From contig CAJUPO010000002.1 in NCBI GenBank assembly GCA_910588145.1, positions 133,823-197,822 on the forward strand: a stretch of 64,000 bases of DNA, in the 5' to 3' direction. The DNA is from an uncultured Oscillospiraceae bacterium (GTDB lineage Bacteria > Bacillota > Clostridia > Oscillospirales > Ruminococcaceae). The translations under genes were made by a program, and so were the position numbers. Below, piece by piece: positions 17,105 through 25,439 of this stretch (the first letter of the stretch is position 1; each line of letters begins with the position of its first letter). Below the pieces are notes generated by a model, which saw only the letters and a list, made by a program, of their open reading frames with translations, was not told where the DNA came from and did no database searches.

Positions 17105-19648
17105 TTATATTCTTTTTTCAATAAAATCCTTTATTTCCATTAAAACCATATCCACTTCCTTTCTGAACTCTGAGGCGGAAATACGGTAAGCGCCGTTTCC
17201 GAGAATTATTATCTGTTCAAGATTGTCTGAAGTTGCCACACGTACTTTGTGTTCTTTTACAAGCGTCAGAGATGTTTTTTCTATATAGGCGTCGGCTGTT
17301 TCGGCTTCCTTGGTATAAACTATGCTGATACCGCCGGACTTTTCAACTTCTCGGTGATTACCTTTTACCTTGTAAGCGTCAAAGACAAGTATAAGCTCAC
17401 ATTTGCGGAATCCCTGATAATTGGAGAGCATATTTATCAGTGTATGTCTTGCAAGATCAAGATTATCCCTGGCGATTGCTTTTAAGTCGTCCCAGCCGAA
17501 TATTATATTATATCCGTCAACAAGAACATATTCCGGACCGGAGGGAACACGCCTTATATTCAGCTTTTTTTTATCGAAGGAAGGCGCTTTGGGCGTTTTC
17601 ATGGTTTGGTGTTCATTTCTTTTTATGGGTCCGTAGGTTCTTTCATAGATTTCTATAAGCTCCTTTTCAGTTGCTTCGGCTTTTCTGAATGATGTCGTTT
17701 TTTCAGGCATTTCAGTTTCCTTTATGGGTTCGCCGAACTTTATTCCGCTGCTGACATGAGCCATTGAGTTAACTTCGTTCCATTTTACTACATATCCCGA
17801 ACCGTGTGAACAGAAAATCGAATCCGCCGGATTTTCGATGTCGAGATTGCAGTTATAGCCTTTTTGCATAATTATTTCTTCTGAATTGTGGCATGGTTCA
17901 TATCCTTTCATGCTGCAAAAAATATGTCCCATACCGTGGGTGAATGCTGTTATGTCTGTTTGATAGCCCATCATTTCGGAAACCGGCGCTGTTCCGGTGA
18001 TAACGGACATTTCGCCTGTTGTTTCCGGAGGAGAGAATGTTCCGCTCATTTTTTGTATATCGGAAAGAACTCTTCCAACCGATGAACAGGGAACTTCAAT
18101 TTTAAAGTTATACCATGGTTCAAGAAGTACGCATTTGGTTGACCTAAGTCCCTGACGGACGGCTCTGTATGTTGCCTGACGAAAATCGCCGCCCTCGGTA
18201 TGCTTTATATGGGACTTTCCTGCTGCAACTGTAATTTTCATATCAGTAATAGGCGAACCAGTCAGAATGCCTATATGCGTTTTTTCCTCAAGGTGGGTTA
18301 GTATAAGTCTTTGCCAGTTTTTATCAAGTACTTCTTCACGGCAGTCTGCGGCGAAAACAAGTCCGCTTCCAGCCGAAAGGGGTTCCATAAGGAGATGTAC
18401 CTCTGCATAATGCTTTAACGGCTCATAGTGTCCGATTCCAACAACCGGCTTTGAGATTGTTTCCTTATAAACTATGCCTCCCATTTCAAAATCTGCATTT
18501 ATTCCGTATCGGCTGTTAATAATGTTTTTTAGGATTTCCGTCTGCACTTCACCCATAAGCCTTATGTGAATCTCTTTAAGCTGTTCGTTCCATTGGGCAT
18601 GAAGCTGAGGGTCTTCTTCGCATAGCTTTTTAAAACAACTGAATGCCTTGTGGACATCTTCGCCGTCAGGCAGAATTACCCGATAGTCAAGATATGGCTC
18701 AAGTATGGGAGTTTCCTGAGTTATTTCAGCTCCGTATACATCTCCGGGCATACTTTTATTGAGACCGGTGACGGTACAGACTGTTCCGGCTTCCGCCTCT
18801 CCGACAGTTTTATATTTTATTCCTGAGTAAATCCTAATTTGATTGACCTTTTCATTGTTAAGCATTTCCTTGACTTTTAATGATCCGCCGGTAATTTTCA
18901 GATGTGTAAGTCTTATGCCGGATTCATCTTCAGAAATCTTGAAAACCTTTGCGCCGAATTGCTCGCTGTAAAACGGCGTGAAAGTATATTTTTCAAGTCC
19001 CAGTAAAAATTCATCAATACCGCTGAGTTTAAGAGCAGAGCCGAAAAAGCATGGAACAGCAGTTTTTTCATATATTGCGGAAATAATATCTTCATTGCTT
19101 ATAGATTCATTTTCAAGGAATTTCTGCATTAGCTCTTCACTGCACAAGGCGAGAGATTCATTTAAACTGTCAATGCCGCCGCTGAAATCAATGCATTCAT
19201 GTCCGAGCCTGCTTTGAATCTGTTCCATTATCTGTTCATGGGATGTACCCATAATATCAGTTTTATTTATAAAGATAAAAGCCGGAATATTGTATCTTTG
19301 TATAAGCTTCCATAAAGTTTCAGTATGATTTTGCACTCCGTCTGTACCGCTTATTACAAGTATAGCGTAGTCCAATACGCTGAGTGTACGTTCTGTTTCG
19401 GCTGAAAAATCAACGTGTCCGGGAGTATCCAGAAGCGTTATTTCAGTATCATTGATATTCATAACAGCTTGCTTGGCGAAAATCGTAATTCCACGCATTC
19501 GTTCAAGTTCATGGGTATCAAGAAATGCGTCCTTATGATCGACACGTCCGAGATTTCGTATTTCTCCGGTCTTGTAGAGCAGGGCTTCCGTCAGTGTAGT
19601 TTTTCCGGAATCGACATGCGCAAGTATTCCAATAGTTAGTTTTTTCAT
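17105..19648 (-). CDS. EF-G/Tet(M)-like translational GTPase fused to a NYN (YacP/Rae1-like) nuclease domain
   Basis: One 847-residue polypeptide with two parts. Residues 1 to about 660 are a ribosomal-protection-type GTPase: G1 AHVDSGKTT (10-18), RGIT (52-55), DTPGH (74-78), NKTD (128-131), SAL (204-206), then EF-G-like domains II-V. Residues about 706-847 are a NYN/PIN-like domain related to YacP/Rae1 (VLVDGYNIIFGW), with acidic residues D711, D757, D786 and D808 placed for metal binding. The domain IV tip reads KSHIKHTEGG and lacks the YSPVST loop of Tet(M), so tetracycline resistance is not supported. In Bacillus, Rae1 cuts mRNA in the ribosomal A site. The fusion suggests a GTPase that brings an mRNA nuclease to the A site (inference). 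The ATG overlaps the end of the upstream kinase gene. Confidence 0.88.
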   Translation of the reverse strand: MKKLTIGILAHVDSGKTTLTEALLYKTGEIRNLGRVDHKDAFLDTHELERMRGITIFAKQAVMNINDTEITLLDTPGHVDFSAETERTLSVLDYAILVISGTDGVQNHTETLWKLIQRYNIPAFIFINKTDIMGTSHEQIMEQIQSRLGHECIDFSGGIDSLNESLALCSEELMQKFLENESISNEDIISAIYEKTAVPCFFGSALKLSGIDEFLLGLEKYTFTPFYSEQFGAKVFKISEDESGIRLTHLKITGGSLKVKEMLNNEKVNQIRIYSGIKYKTVGEAEAGTVCTVTGLNKSMPGDVYGAEITQETPILEPYLDYRVILPDGEDVHKAFSCFKKLCEEDPQLHAQWNEQLKEIHIRLMGEVQTEILKNIINSRYGINADFEMGGIVYKETISKPVVGIGHYEPLKHYAEVHLLMEPLSAGSGLVFAADCREEVLDKNWQRLILTHLEEKTHIGILTGSPITDMKITVAAGKSHIKHTEGGDFRQATYRAVRQGLRSTKCVLLEPWYNFKIEVPCSSVGRVLSDIQKMSGTFSPPETTGEMSVITGTAPVSEMMGYQTDITAFTHGMGHIFCSMKGYEPCHNSEEIIMQKGYNCNLDIENPADSIFCSHGSGYVVKWNEVNSMAHVSSGIKFGEPIKETEMPEKTTSFRKAEATEKELIEIYERTYGPIKRNEHQTMKTPKAPSFDKKKLNIRRVPSGPEYVLVDGYNIIFGWDDLKAIARDNLDLARHTLINMLSNYQGFRKCELILVFDAYKVKGNHREVEKSGGISIVYTKEAETADAYIEKTSLTLVKEHKVRVATSDNLEQIIILGNGAYRISASEFRKEVDMVLMEIKDFIEKRI

Positions 19649-20643
19649 ATATTTTCTCCAAGCTGCCTATTTAATGTTTCAGCAATATTTATCAGCTCAT
19701 CGGCTCGAATTTCTATGTGTTCAGCAAGAAGGACAAGTTCTCTGAATCTTTCAAGCTTCATTCGTCCTGATTGAAATTTAAAGTAATTCTCGCCCGACAA
19801 AAAGTCGTAAATATAGCGGGAGGCAAGCTCAGCCGTAATACAGATGGTACCGTATATACAGCGCTGAGCATTAATACTGCCGTATCCGCTGATATATCCT
19901 TTGAGAAATTCTATAAACTTATCCGTGTTTATTTCAGAACCGTCGGTACATGACGAACGTACAGCATCTCCTATATCGTAAGCTGTCAGACCAGGCATAA
20001 CTGTATCAAGATCAATTATTGCCGCAGGTTCAAGTGAATTTTTATAAAATAGAATATTGGAGCATTTAGCGTCATTATGTACAATTTGTTGCTTTTGTGC
20101 TGACATAAGGGTTTTTGAATACTGGGCGGCACATTTTAGAATGCCGCTGTGCATAACAGGTTTTCCGTAATCAAAAAGACGCTCGATTATTTCAGCCGTA
20201 TTATGAAATCCGGAAATGGTTTCATGAAAAACAAAAGTATTTATTCCTAAAGTTAATTTATGAAACGATCCGAGAATACTGCCGAAACCTTGACATAGTC
20301 TTGCATTATCAAATTTGTTGAATGAAACAGTCTGATTTATAAAGGGACACATACGCCAAAGACTGCCATTGAATATTATATAATTTTTACCGTCAGATTC
20401 AATATAGCACGGAACTTTTATTTTATCTGCACCGCAAAAAGCCTTATTCAGTAACCTTATATTGTGCATTATTTTTTCAGGATTTTTAAATATCTTATTG
20501 TTCACTCTCTGAAGTATATATTTTTCATTATCAGAATATAAAATTTTATAGGTGTCATTTATATGACCTGATGTTATACGTTCGGCTGAAATATATTTTT
20601 TATTAAAACCGAACGCTTCTGTTATCTTCACTAAATTATCCAA
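19645..20643 (-). CDS. Phosphotransferase, NahK-like (APH/choline kinase fold)
   Basis: A 332-residue kinase of the aminoglycoside phosphotransferase fold. SGHINDTY (nucleotide loop), the LQRVN lysine-region equivalent, the catalytic loop VHNDAKCSNILF and the metal motif IDLDTVMPGLTAYDIGD resemble N-acetylhexosamine 1-kinase (NahK) of bifidobacteria. Sugar-1-phosphorylation is therefore likely, but the substrate is not proven. The start is a TTG at 20643 after AAGGTGAT. Its last four bases overlap the start of the GTPase-nuclease gene (ATGA-type coupling), so both are made together. Confidence 0.78.
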   Translation of the reverse strand: MDNLVKITEAFGFNKKYISAERITSGHINDTYKILYSDNEKYILQRVNNKIFKNPEKIMHNIRLLNKAFCGADKIKVPCYIESDGKNYIIFNGSLWRMCPFINQTVSFNKFDNARLCQGFGSILGSFHKLTLGINTFVFHETISGFHNTAEIIERLFDYGKPVMHSGILKCAAQYSKTLMSAQKQQIVHNDAKCSNILFYKNSLEPAAIIDLDTVMPGLTAYDIGDAVRSSCTDGSEINTDKFIEFLKGYISGYGSINAQRCIYGTICITAELASRYIYDFLSGENYFKFQSGRMKLERFRELVLLAEHIEIRADELINIAETLNRQLGENI

Positions 20644-20662
20644 AATCTATCACCTTATTTTT

Positions 20663-20691
20663 ATCATAACAGATTATTTTGCATATTGCAA
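20663..20691 (-). promoter_or_regulatory. Promoter of the kinase / GTPase-nuclease operon
   Basis: TTGCAA (20686-20691), a 17-bp spacer and TATGAT (20663-20668) lie on the minus strand. Confidence 0.65.
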
Positions 20692-20694
20692 GTA

Positions 20695-20723
20695 TTGCAA
20701 ATAAATAAAATTAATGCTATAAT
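20695..20723 (+). promoter_or_regulatory. Promoter of the zinc-ribbon gene
   Basis: TTGCAA (20695-20700), a 17-bp spacer and TATAAT (20718-20723) lie on the plus strand, with the -35 only three bases from the divergent -35. Three TTGCA motifs (20679, 20686, 20695) crowd this junction. Confidence 0.75.
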
Positions 20724-20755
20724 TAACAATAATAAATCAGAAAGGCGGTTATTTT

Positions 20756-21541
20756 ATGACTTTTCTTGAAAATTTATCGAATAAGGCGAAAACTTTATCC
20801 GAAACAACATCACTTAATGGTATTATTAAAACCGAAGAAAGAAAAATTGCGTCCCATTATCAGATATTAGGGCAGTTATATTTTGAAAAGTATGCAAGCT
20901 CACCAGAGCCGGAATTTGCCGAGTCTGTATCGGTAATTAATGAAGCAAAGGCGAAAATTGCTGAAACAAAGGATAAACTGGATAATCTCCAGAATCGTTA
21001 TAAATGTCCCAATTGCAAGAAGGAATTTAAACCAGGCGCCGGTTTTTGTTCTTCTTGCGGATGTGCATTGCCAAGCAGTGCTCCGGTTTCCTCCGGTAAC
21101 AAAACTTGCTCAAAGTGCGGTACAGTTCTTCCGGCAGAAGCACAATTCTGCAATAATTGCGGAAACAAACTGGCAATTTCGGCAGTACAGCCTCAGTCAG
21201 TGCCGTCAGTAACTGCTGCATCTATAAAAGAACCAGTACCAGGGGCAGTGCCAGAAGTTACTCCTGCACCTGTACCGGAACCTGTCCCGGCAGCAGTACC
21301 TGAGGTTACTCCTGTACCTGTACCGGAACCTGTCCCGGCGGCAGTACCTGAGGTTACTCCTGCACCTGTGCCAGAGCCAGTTCCTGCGGCAGTACCAGAA
21401 GTAAATCCTGCACCGGTACCAGAACCAGTTCCGGCGGAAGTAACTAAGGTGACTCCTGCACAGAATAAGTTTTGTCCTAAATGCGGCACAAAAGCTCAGA
21501 CAGACGACGTATTCTGCGATAATTGCGGATTTAAGCTTTAA
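20756..21541 (+). CDS. Zinc-ribbon protein with a Pro/Val/Glu tandem-repeat linker
   Basis: A 261-residue protein of unknown function. A helical, probably coiled-coil N-terminus (1-80) is followed by two zinc ribbons (CPNCKKEF...CSSCG; CSKCGTVL...CNNCG). Next comes a repeat region of five 16-residue units, EPVPAAVPEVTPAPVP, at 159-236, and a third ribbon (CPKCGTKA...CDNCG) at the C-terminus. No membrane segment is visible, so it is probably cytosolic and may be a scaffold. GGCGG-type ribosome site (AAAGGCGG). It is transcribed divergently from the kinase operon. Confidence 0.8.
   Translation: MTFLENLSNKAKTLSETTSLNGIIKTEERKIASHYQILGQLYFEKYASSPEPEFAESVSVINEAKAKIAETKDKLDNLQNRYKCPNCKKEFKPGAGFCSSCGCALPSSAPVSSGNKTCSKCGTVLPAEAQFCNNCGNKLAISAVQPQSVPSVTAASIKEPVPGAVPEVTPAPVPEPVPAAVPEVTPVPVPEPVPAAVPEVTPAPVPEPVPAAVPEVNPAPVPEPVPAEVTKVTPAQNKFCPKCGTKAQTDDVFCDNCGFKL
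21230..21463 (+). repeat. 48-bp coding tandem repeat (about 4.9 units)
   Basis: Units begin at 21230, 21278, 21326, 21374 and 21422, each encoding 16 residues, with synonymous and a few amino-acid changes between copies. The array lies wholly inside the zinc-ribbon gene and keeps its frame, so copy-number change would alter linker length only. Confidence 0.9.
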
Positions 21542-21550
21542 GATATTTTT

Positions 21551-21580
21551 ATTATGCGGCAGAAAATATTGCCGCATAAT
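21551..21580. other. Inverted repeat without U-run
   Basis: An 11-bp perfect stem ATTATGCGGCA/TGCCGCATAAT with an 8-nt loop lies after the zinc-ribbon gene. There is no T-run on the plus strand, so it may be a weak terminator or an mRNA 3'-end hairpin. Confidence 0.6.
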
Positions 21581-21589
21581 GTTATACAC

Positions 21590-21618
21590 TTGACTTTTGC
21601 GATTTAAAGTAGTATACT
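21590..21618 (+). promoter_or_regulatory. tyrA promoter
   Basis: TTGACT (21590-21595), a 17-bp spacer and TATACT (21613-21618) lie 33 bp before the start codon. No T-box or TyrR-like site was recognised. Confidence 0.75.
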
Positions 21619-21650
21619 AATAAAAGAAATATAGTATTAGGAGCGTTAAC

Positions 21651-22505
21651 ATGAAAATAGTTGTTGTTGGATTAGGACTAATAGGCGGCTCATACTGCAA
21701 GGCAATTTCAAGCTATACTGAACATGAGGTTTATGGCTCTGATCTTGATGAACGGGTTATAAAATCAGCATATGATTTAAAGTGCATAAAAAACAGTGAG
21801 AACATTACTGATTTCAGTATTTTTGACATGGTAATCGTTTGTCTGCATCCTGCACCTGCAAAAAAATTTATGTCAGAATGTATAGGTAAAATGAAAAAAG
21901 GAGCAATACTGTCAGATGTATGCGGAATCAAGGGGCAGATGGTATGTGACATTACCAAACTTGCGGCTGAAAACGGAGTGTGTTATGTAGGAACTCATCC
22001 TATGGCAGGAAAAGAACACTTCGGATTCGATTTTTCAGACGGTACACTATTCATAGGAGCCAATTTTATTGTTACACCCATTGATAAAACCGATAAAAAC
22101 TCTGTTCTGACTGTTGAAAAGCTTGCTCTGGATATGGGATTTGAAAGGATAGTTGAAGCTTCTCCATTTGACCATGACAGTATTATTGCATATACTTCTC
22201 AGCTGGCTCATGTAGTATCAGGAGCGTATGTAAAGAGCCCGACAATGCAGAAAGAACTTGGATTCAGCGCCGGAAGCTTTAAGGACATGACCAGAACTGC
22301 TACCATGAACGAATCCATGTGGACTTCTCTTTTTATTGAAAATAAGGACAGGCTTATTTTTGAAATAGATGAGCTTATAAAGCATCTTGGGGAATTTCGA
22401 AACGCCATTGCAGACGGCGATAATGCAGGACTTGAAGAGCTTATAAGGCAGGGAAGAATACTTAAGGAAGAAAATATAAAAAAGCGTATAGCTGAAGATG
22501 AATAA
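21651..22505 (+). CDS. tyrA: Prephenate dehydrogenase
   Basis: It oxidatively decarboxylates prephenate to 4-hydroxyphenylpyruvate in tyrosine synthesis. The N-terminal Rossmann motif GLGLIGGSYCKA, the SDVCGIK loop and the catalytic GTHPMAGKEHFG histidine region are present, followed by a helical C-terminal dimerisation domain containing AYTSQLAHVVS. It has 284 residues and no ACT domain, which is the short form. It is monocistronic with a strong terminator. Confidence 0.93.
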   Translation: MKIVVVGLGLIGGSYCKAISSYTEHEVYGSDLDERVIKSAYDLKCIKNSENITDFSIFDMVIVCLHPAPAKKFMSECIGKMKKGAILSDVCGIKGQMVCDITKLAAENGVCYVGTHPMAGKEHFGFDFSDGTLFIGANFIVTPIDKTDKNSVLTVEKLALDMGFERIVEASPFDHDSIIAYTSQLAHVVSGAYVKSPTMQKELGFSAGSFKDMTRTATMNESMWTSLFIENKDRLIFEIDELIKHLGEFRNAIADGDNAGLEELIRQGRILKEENIKKRIAEDE

Positions 22506-22540
22506 AAGGACTTCTGAATTTTAGAAGTCCTTTTTATTTT
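22505..22540. terminator. Terminator after tyrA
   Basis: An 11-bp stem AAAGGACTTCT/AGAAGTCCTTT with a 7-nt loop is followed by TTTTATTTT. It also faces convergent gatB-aspS. Confidence 0.85.
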
Positions 22541-22552
22541 ATAATTAAATTA

Positions 22553-25426
22553 TTAAGGAAGCAGTCTGTTAATATCTCGTGGGAACATACTGCAAGTCCT
22601 GATATTCTGAGCGCCGATAATTTTCATTACCAGTCTTTCAAGACCGATTCCAAGACCGCCGTGAGGAGGAAGACCATATTTATGCGCTTCAAGGTAATAC
22701 TTAAAGTCATCAGGATTTAACCCCTGCGCCTTCATTTTTTCAACCTGTTCGTTGTAATCATGAATACGCTGTCCGCCGCTTGTAATTTCAAGACCTCTGA
22801 AAAGCAGGTCAAATTTATATGCAAGACGTGGATCTTCTCTGTCGTTCATTGCATAGAACGGAGGCTTTGATGACGGAAAATGAGTAACAAAGATGAAATC
22901 GCTGTCAAATTCCTTTTTAGCGTATTCGCAGAGCGCAACTTCATCCTCAGGTTCAAGGTCAAGTTTATTTTTTGAACCCTTGTTTCCGAGAATTTCCTTT
23001 GCCTCAAGAAGTGTAACGCAAGGAATTTCAGTAATTACCGGAATTTCAGCTTCAAGAATACTGATTTCTTCTGCATAGTTATGTCGGATATATTCCATTA
23101 CATATTTGAGCATAGCTGTTTCCATAGCCATTACGTCATACATACTGTCAATATATCCCATTTCAAAGTCAAGACCTATATATTCGTTTATATGTCTTGA
23201 AGTAGCGTGTTTTTCAGCACGGTAAACCGGTCCGATTTCAAATACTCTGTCAAAGAATGCAACTGCGGTCTGCTTATAGAACTGCGGGGACTGGTTAAGG
23301 AATGCCGGCTTGTCAAAATATTCAAGATGGAAAATATTTGAACCGCCCTCAGCGCCCTGGGCTACGATTTTCGGAGTATGAATTTCAGTAAAGTTTTCTT
23401 TCAGCATAAATTCTCTGAAACCGTTGCAAACGCCTTCCTGAAGCTTGAAAACCGCACGTTCATAAGAATTTCTTAAGGCTACGGAACGGTTATTCAGGTT
23501 TATATCCAAAGTACAGCCAAGGCGCTTATTAGGAACATGAAGAGGATATTCAAATCCCGGTGCAGAGATAAGCTTAATTTTACTAAGCACAATTTCTATT
23601 CCGTTATAGCCCTTTTGATTTTCTGTTACAGTACCTGTAACATTAACGAAATATCCTTCTTTAAGTCCGTCTATGCTGTCTTTGCAGTTTACAGGAGAAT
23701 AAACCGTCTGGAGAATATATCTGCCTGTTCTTACTACAACGAATGAAAATTCGCTCATATTTCTTATTTTGTATACACAGCAGTCGAAACTGATTTCTTT
23801 TCCGATATTGCTAAGAGCGTCAGAAATTTCAAATTCCTTTTTAAGGGATTCCGGTGAAATTTGCATAATATCGTTCTTTTTATCAGGCTTATACTGAGAT
23901 TCGTTTTGATATATGCTCATTTCTCTGATCTGGATTTCTTCTTTGATTTCTGTTACCGATTCAGCGCCTGCTTCAGCTTCAGAAGTGTCAGTAAGTGAAT
24001 CAAGAGCCTTTTCAAGTTCTTCCTTTATTGCTTTAGGAGTACAAATTCCCTTAAGCTGGGATGAGCATTTGCCCATAAGGAATCCGAAAACTTTCTTTTC
24101 ACCGTTTCTGTACTGCTCAGCGGCGGAATTATTTTCTTCAAGAACAGCAGAAATAACTTCTTTAACCTTACCCATATCGTTGACAATAAGGAAGCCTTTT
24201 TCTTTAGCTATATCTTCAGGAGATTTGCCGGAGGCAATCATTTCACGCAGAATTGTTTTAGCGTCATTTTTAGAAACCTTTTCTGTATCCGCCATTTCAA
24301 CCAATTTTGCAAATGCTTCTGCCCCGAATGGAAGGTTTTCCATAGAAACTTCACCTAAGTTAACACGCCGGAGAAGTTCAACAATAACAAAGTTTGAAAT
24401 GCTTTTCGGACTGTTATAGGCGTTTATTGCCGCGTCATAGAAGTCAGAAACATTCTTTTGTGCAACTAAAATCTGGGCGTCCTTTTCAGGAAGACCGTAT
24501 TCTTCGGTGTATCTTGAGAGTCTTTTGTGGGGCATTTCCGGAAGAGACGCTTTTATATTATCGAGCATTTCGTCAGTAAAATTAACCTGGAGAATATCAG
24601 GTTCCGGAAAATATCTGTAATCGTGGGCGTCTTCCTTGCTTCTCATTGAAGTGGTTTCGCCCCTGTTGTCGTTATAACGTCTTGTTTCCTGAACAACTCT
24701 TCTTCCCATGTCCAGAAGTCTTGACTGACGTTTTATTTCATAGTTTATTGCACGTTCGATTGACTTTAAAGAGTTCAGGTTCTTGCACTCTGTTCTTGTG
24801 CCGTATTCCGTATCTTCCGGCTTCATGATGGAAACGTTAACGTCGCATCTCAGAGAGCCTTGTTCCATTTTACAGTCGCTGACTCCTGCATATTGAAGCA
24901 GAAGCTTAACCTTTTCAAAGAAAGCCTTTGCTTCCTCGGCGGATGAAATATCAGGTTCTGTAACTATTTCTATAAGGGGAACGCCGCATCTGTTGTAGTC
25001 TGCAAGCGAAACCGCATTAAAGTCATCATGAACAAGCTTTCCGGCGTCCTCTTCAAGGTGAATACGGTTAATTCTGATATTCTTTTTCTTTCCGTTAACC
25101 TCAATAGAAACAGAGCCGTTTATACAAAGCGGAAGCTGAAGCTGTGAAATCTGATAAGCTTTTGGAAGATCGGGATAAAAGTAATTTTTTCTGTCAAAAA
25201 CAGAGAATTTATTTATATCGCAGCCGAGGGCAAAGCCGGCTTTTACAGCATATTCAACGGCTGTCTGATTGATTACCGGCAATGTTCCGGGCATACCTGT
25301 GCAGACCGGACAGCATCTTGAGTTCGGGTCGCCGCCGAATTCAGCGTTACAGGTACAAAAAACCTTTGATTTGGTAAGAAGCTCGGCATGGATTTCCAGA
25401 CCGATTACAGGAATATAAGATGACAT
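22553..25426 (-). CDS. gatB-aspS: Fused GatB amidotransferase subunit and archaeal-type aspartyl-tRNA synthetase
   Basis: A single 957-residue frame carries two tRNA-dependent enzymes. Residues 1 to about 478 are GatB: GLEIHAELLTKSKVFC, the zinc cysteines (C24, C26, C39, C42), EDAGKLVHD, the kinase-like cradle and the C-terminal YqeY-like tail. A 55-60 residue acidic linker follows. Residues about 540-957 are AspRS of the archaeal (AspS2) type: OB-fold (540-625), motif 2 FEIGPVYRAEK (R736) and motif 3 GGLGIGLERL (R931). A tryptophan usual in discriminating archaeal enzymes (GWV) seems replaced by Cys (DCCV), compatible with non-discriminating charging. Internal ATGs at residues 503 and 521 lack Shine-Dalgarno sites, so a true fusion is likely. 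It is the third gene of gatC-gatA-gatB. Confidence 0.93.
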   Translation of the reverse strand: MSSYIPVIGLEIHAELLTKSKVFCTCNAEFGGDPNSRCCPVCTGMPGTLPVINQTAVEYAVKAGFALGCDINKFSVFDRKNYFYPDLPKAYQISQLQLPLCINGSVSIEVNGKKKNIRINRIHLEEDAGKLVHDDFNAVSLADYNRCGVPLIEIVTEPDISSAEEAKAFFEKVKLLLQYAGVSDCKMEQGSLRCDVNVSIMKPEDTEYGTRTECKNLNSLKSIERAINYEIKRQSRLLDMGRRVVQETRRYNDNRGETTSMRSKEDAHDYRYFPEPDILQVNFTDEMLDNIKASLPEMPHKRLSRYTEEYGLPEKDAQILVAQKNVSDFYDAAINAYNSPKSISNFVIVELLRRVNLGEVSMENLPFGAEAFAKLVEMADTEKVSKNDAKTILREMIASGKSPEDIAKEKGFLIVNDMGKVKEVISAVLEENNSAAEQYRNGEKKVFGFLMGKCSSQLKGICTPKAIKEELEKALDSLTDTSEAEAGAESVTEIKEEIQIREMSIYQNESQYKPDKKNDIMQISPESLKKEFEISDALSNIGKEISFDCCVYKIRNMSEFSFVVVRTGRYILQTVYSPVNCKDSIDGLKEGYFVNVTGTVTENQKGYNGIEIVLSKIKLISAPGFEYPLHVPNKRLGCTLDINLNNRSVALRNSYERAVFKLQEGVCNGFREFMLKENFTEIHTPKIVAQGAEGGSNIFHLEYFDKPAFLNQSPQFYKQTAVAFFDRVFEIGPVYRAEKHATSRHINEYIGLDFEMGYIDSMYDVMAMETAMLKYVMEYIRHNYAEEISILEAEIPVITEIPCVTLLEAKEILGNKGSKNKLDLEPEDEVALCEYAKKEFDSDFIFVTHFPSSKPPFYAMNDREDPRLAYKFDLLFRGLEITSGGQRIHDYNEQVEKMKAQGLNPDDFKYYLEAHKYGLPPHGGLGIGLERLVMKIIGAQNIRTCSMFPRDINRLLP

Positions 25427-25439
25427 TTTTGTACCTCCT

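Noticed and set aside
17105..19648. Tetracycline resistance gene of the Tet(M) class
   Set aside because: The GTPase is related, but the domain IV tip lacks the YSPVST loop and a NYN nuclease domain is added. Calling it resistance would be unsupported.
21230..21463. CRISPR-like or minisatellite array
   Set aside because: The 48-bp units are back to back and encode a regular protein repeat in one frame.
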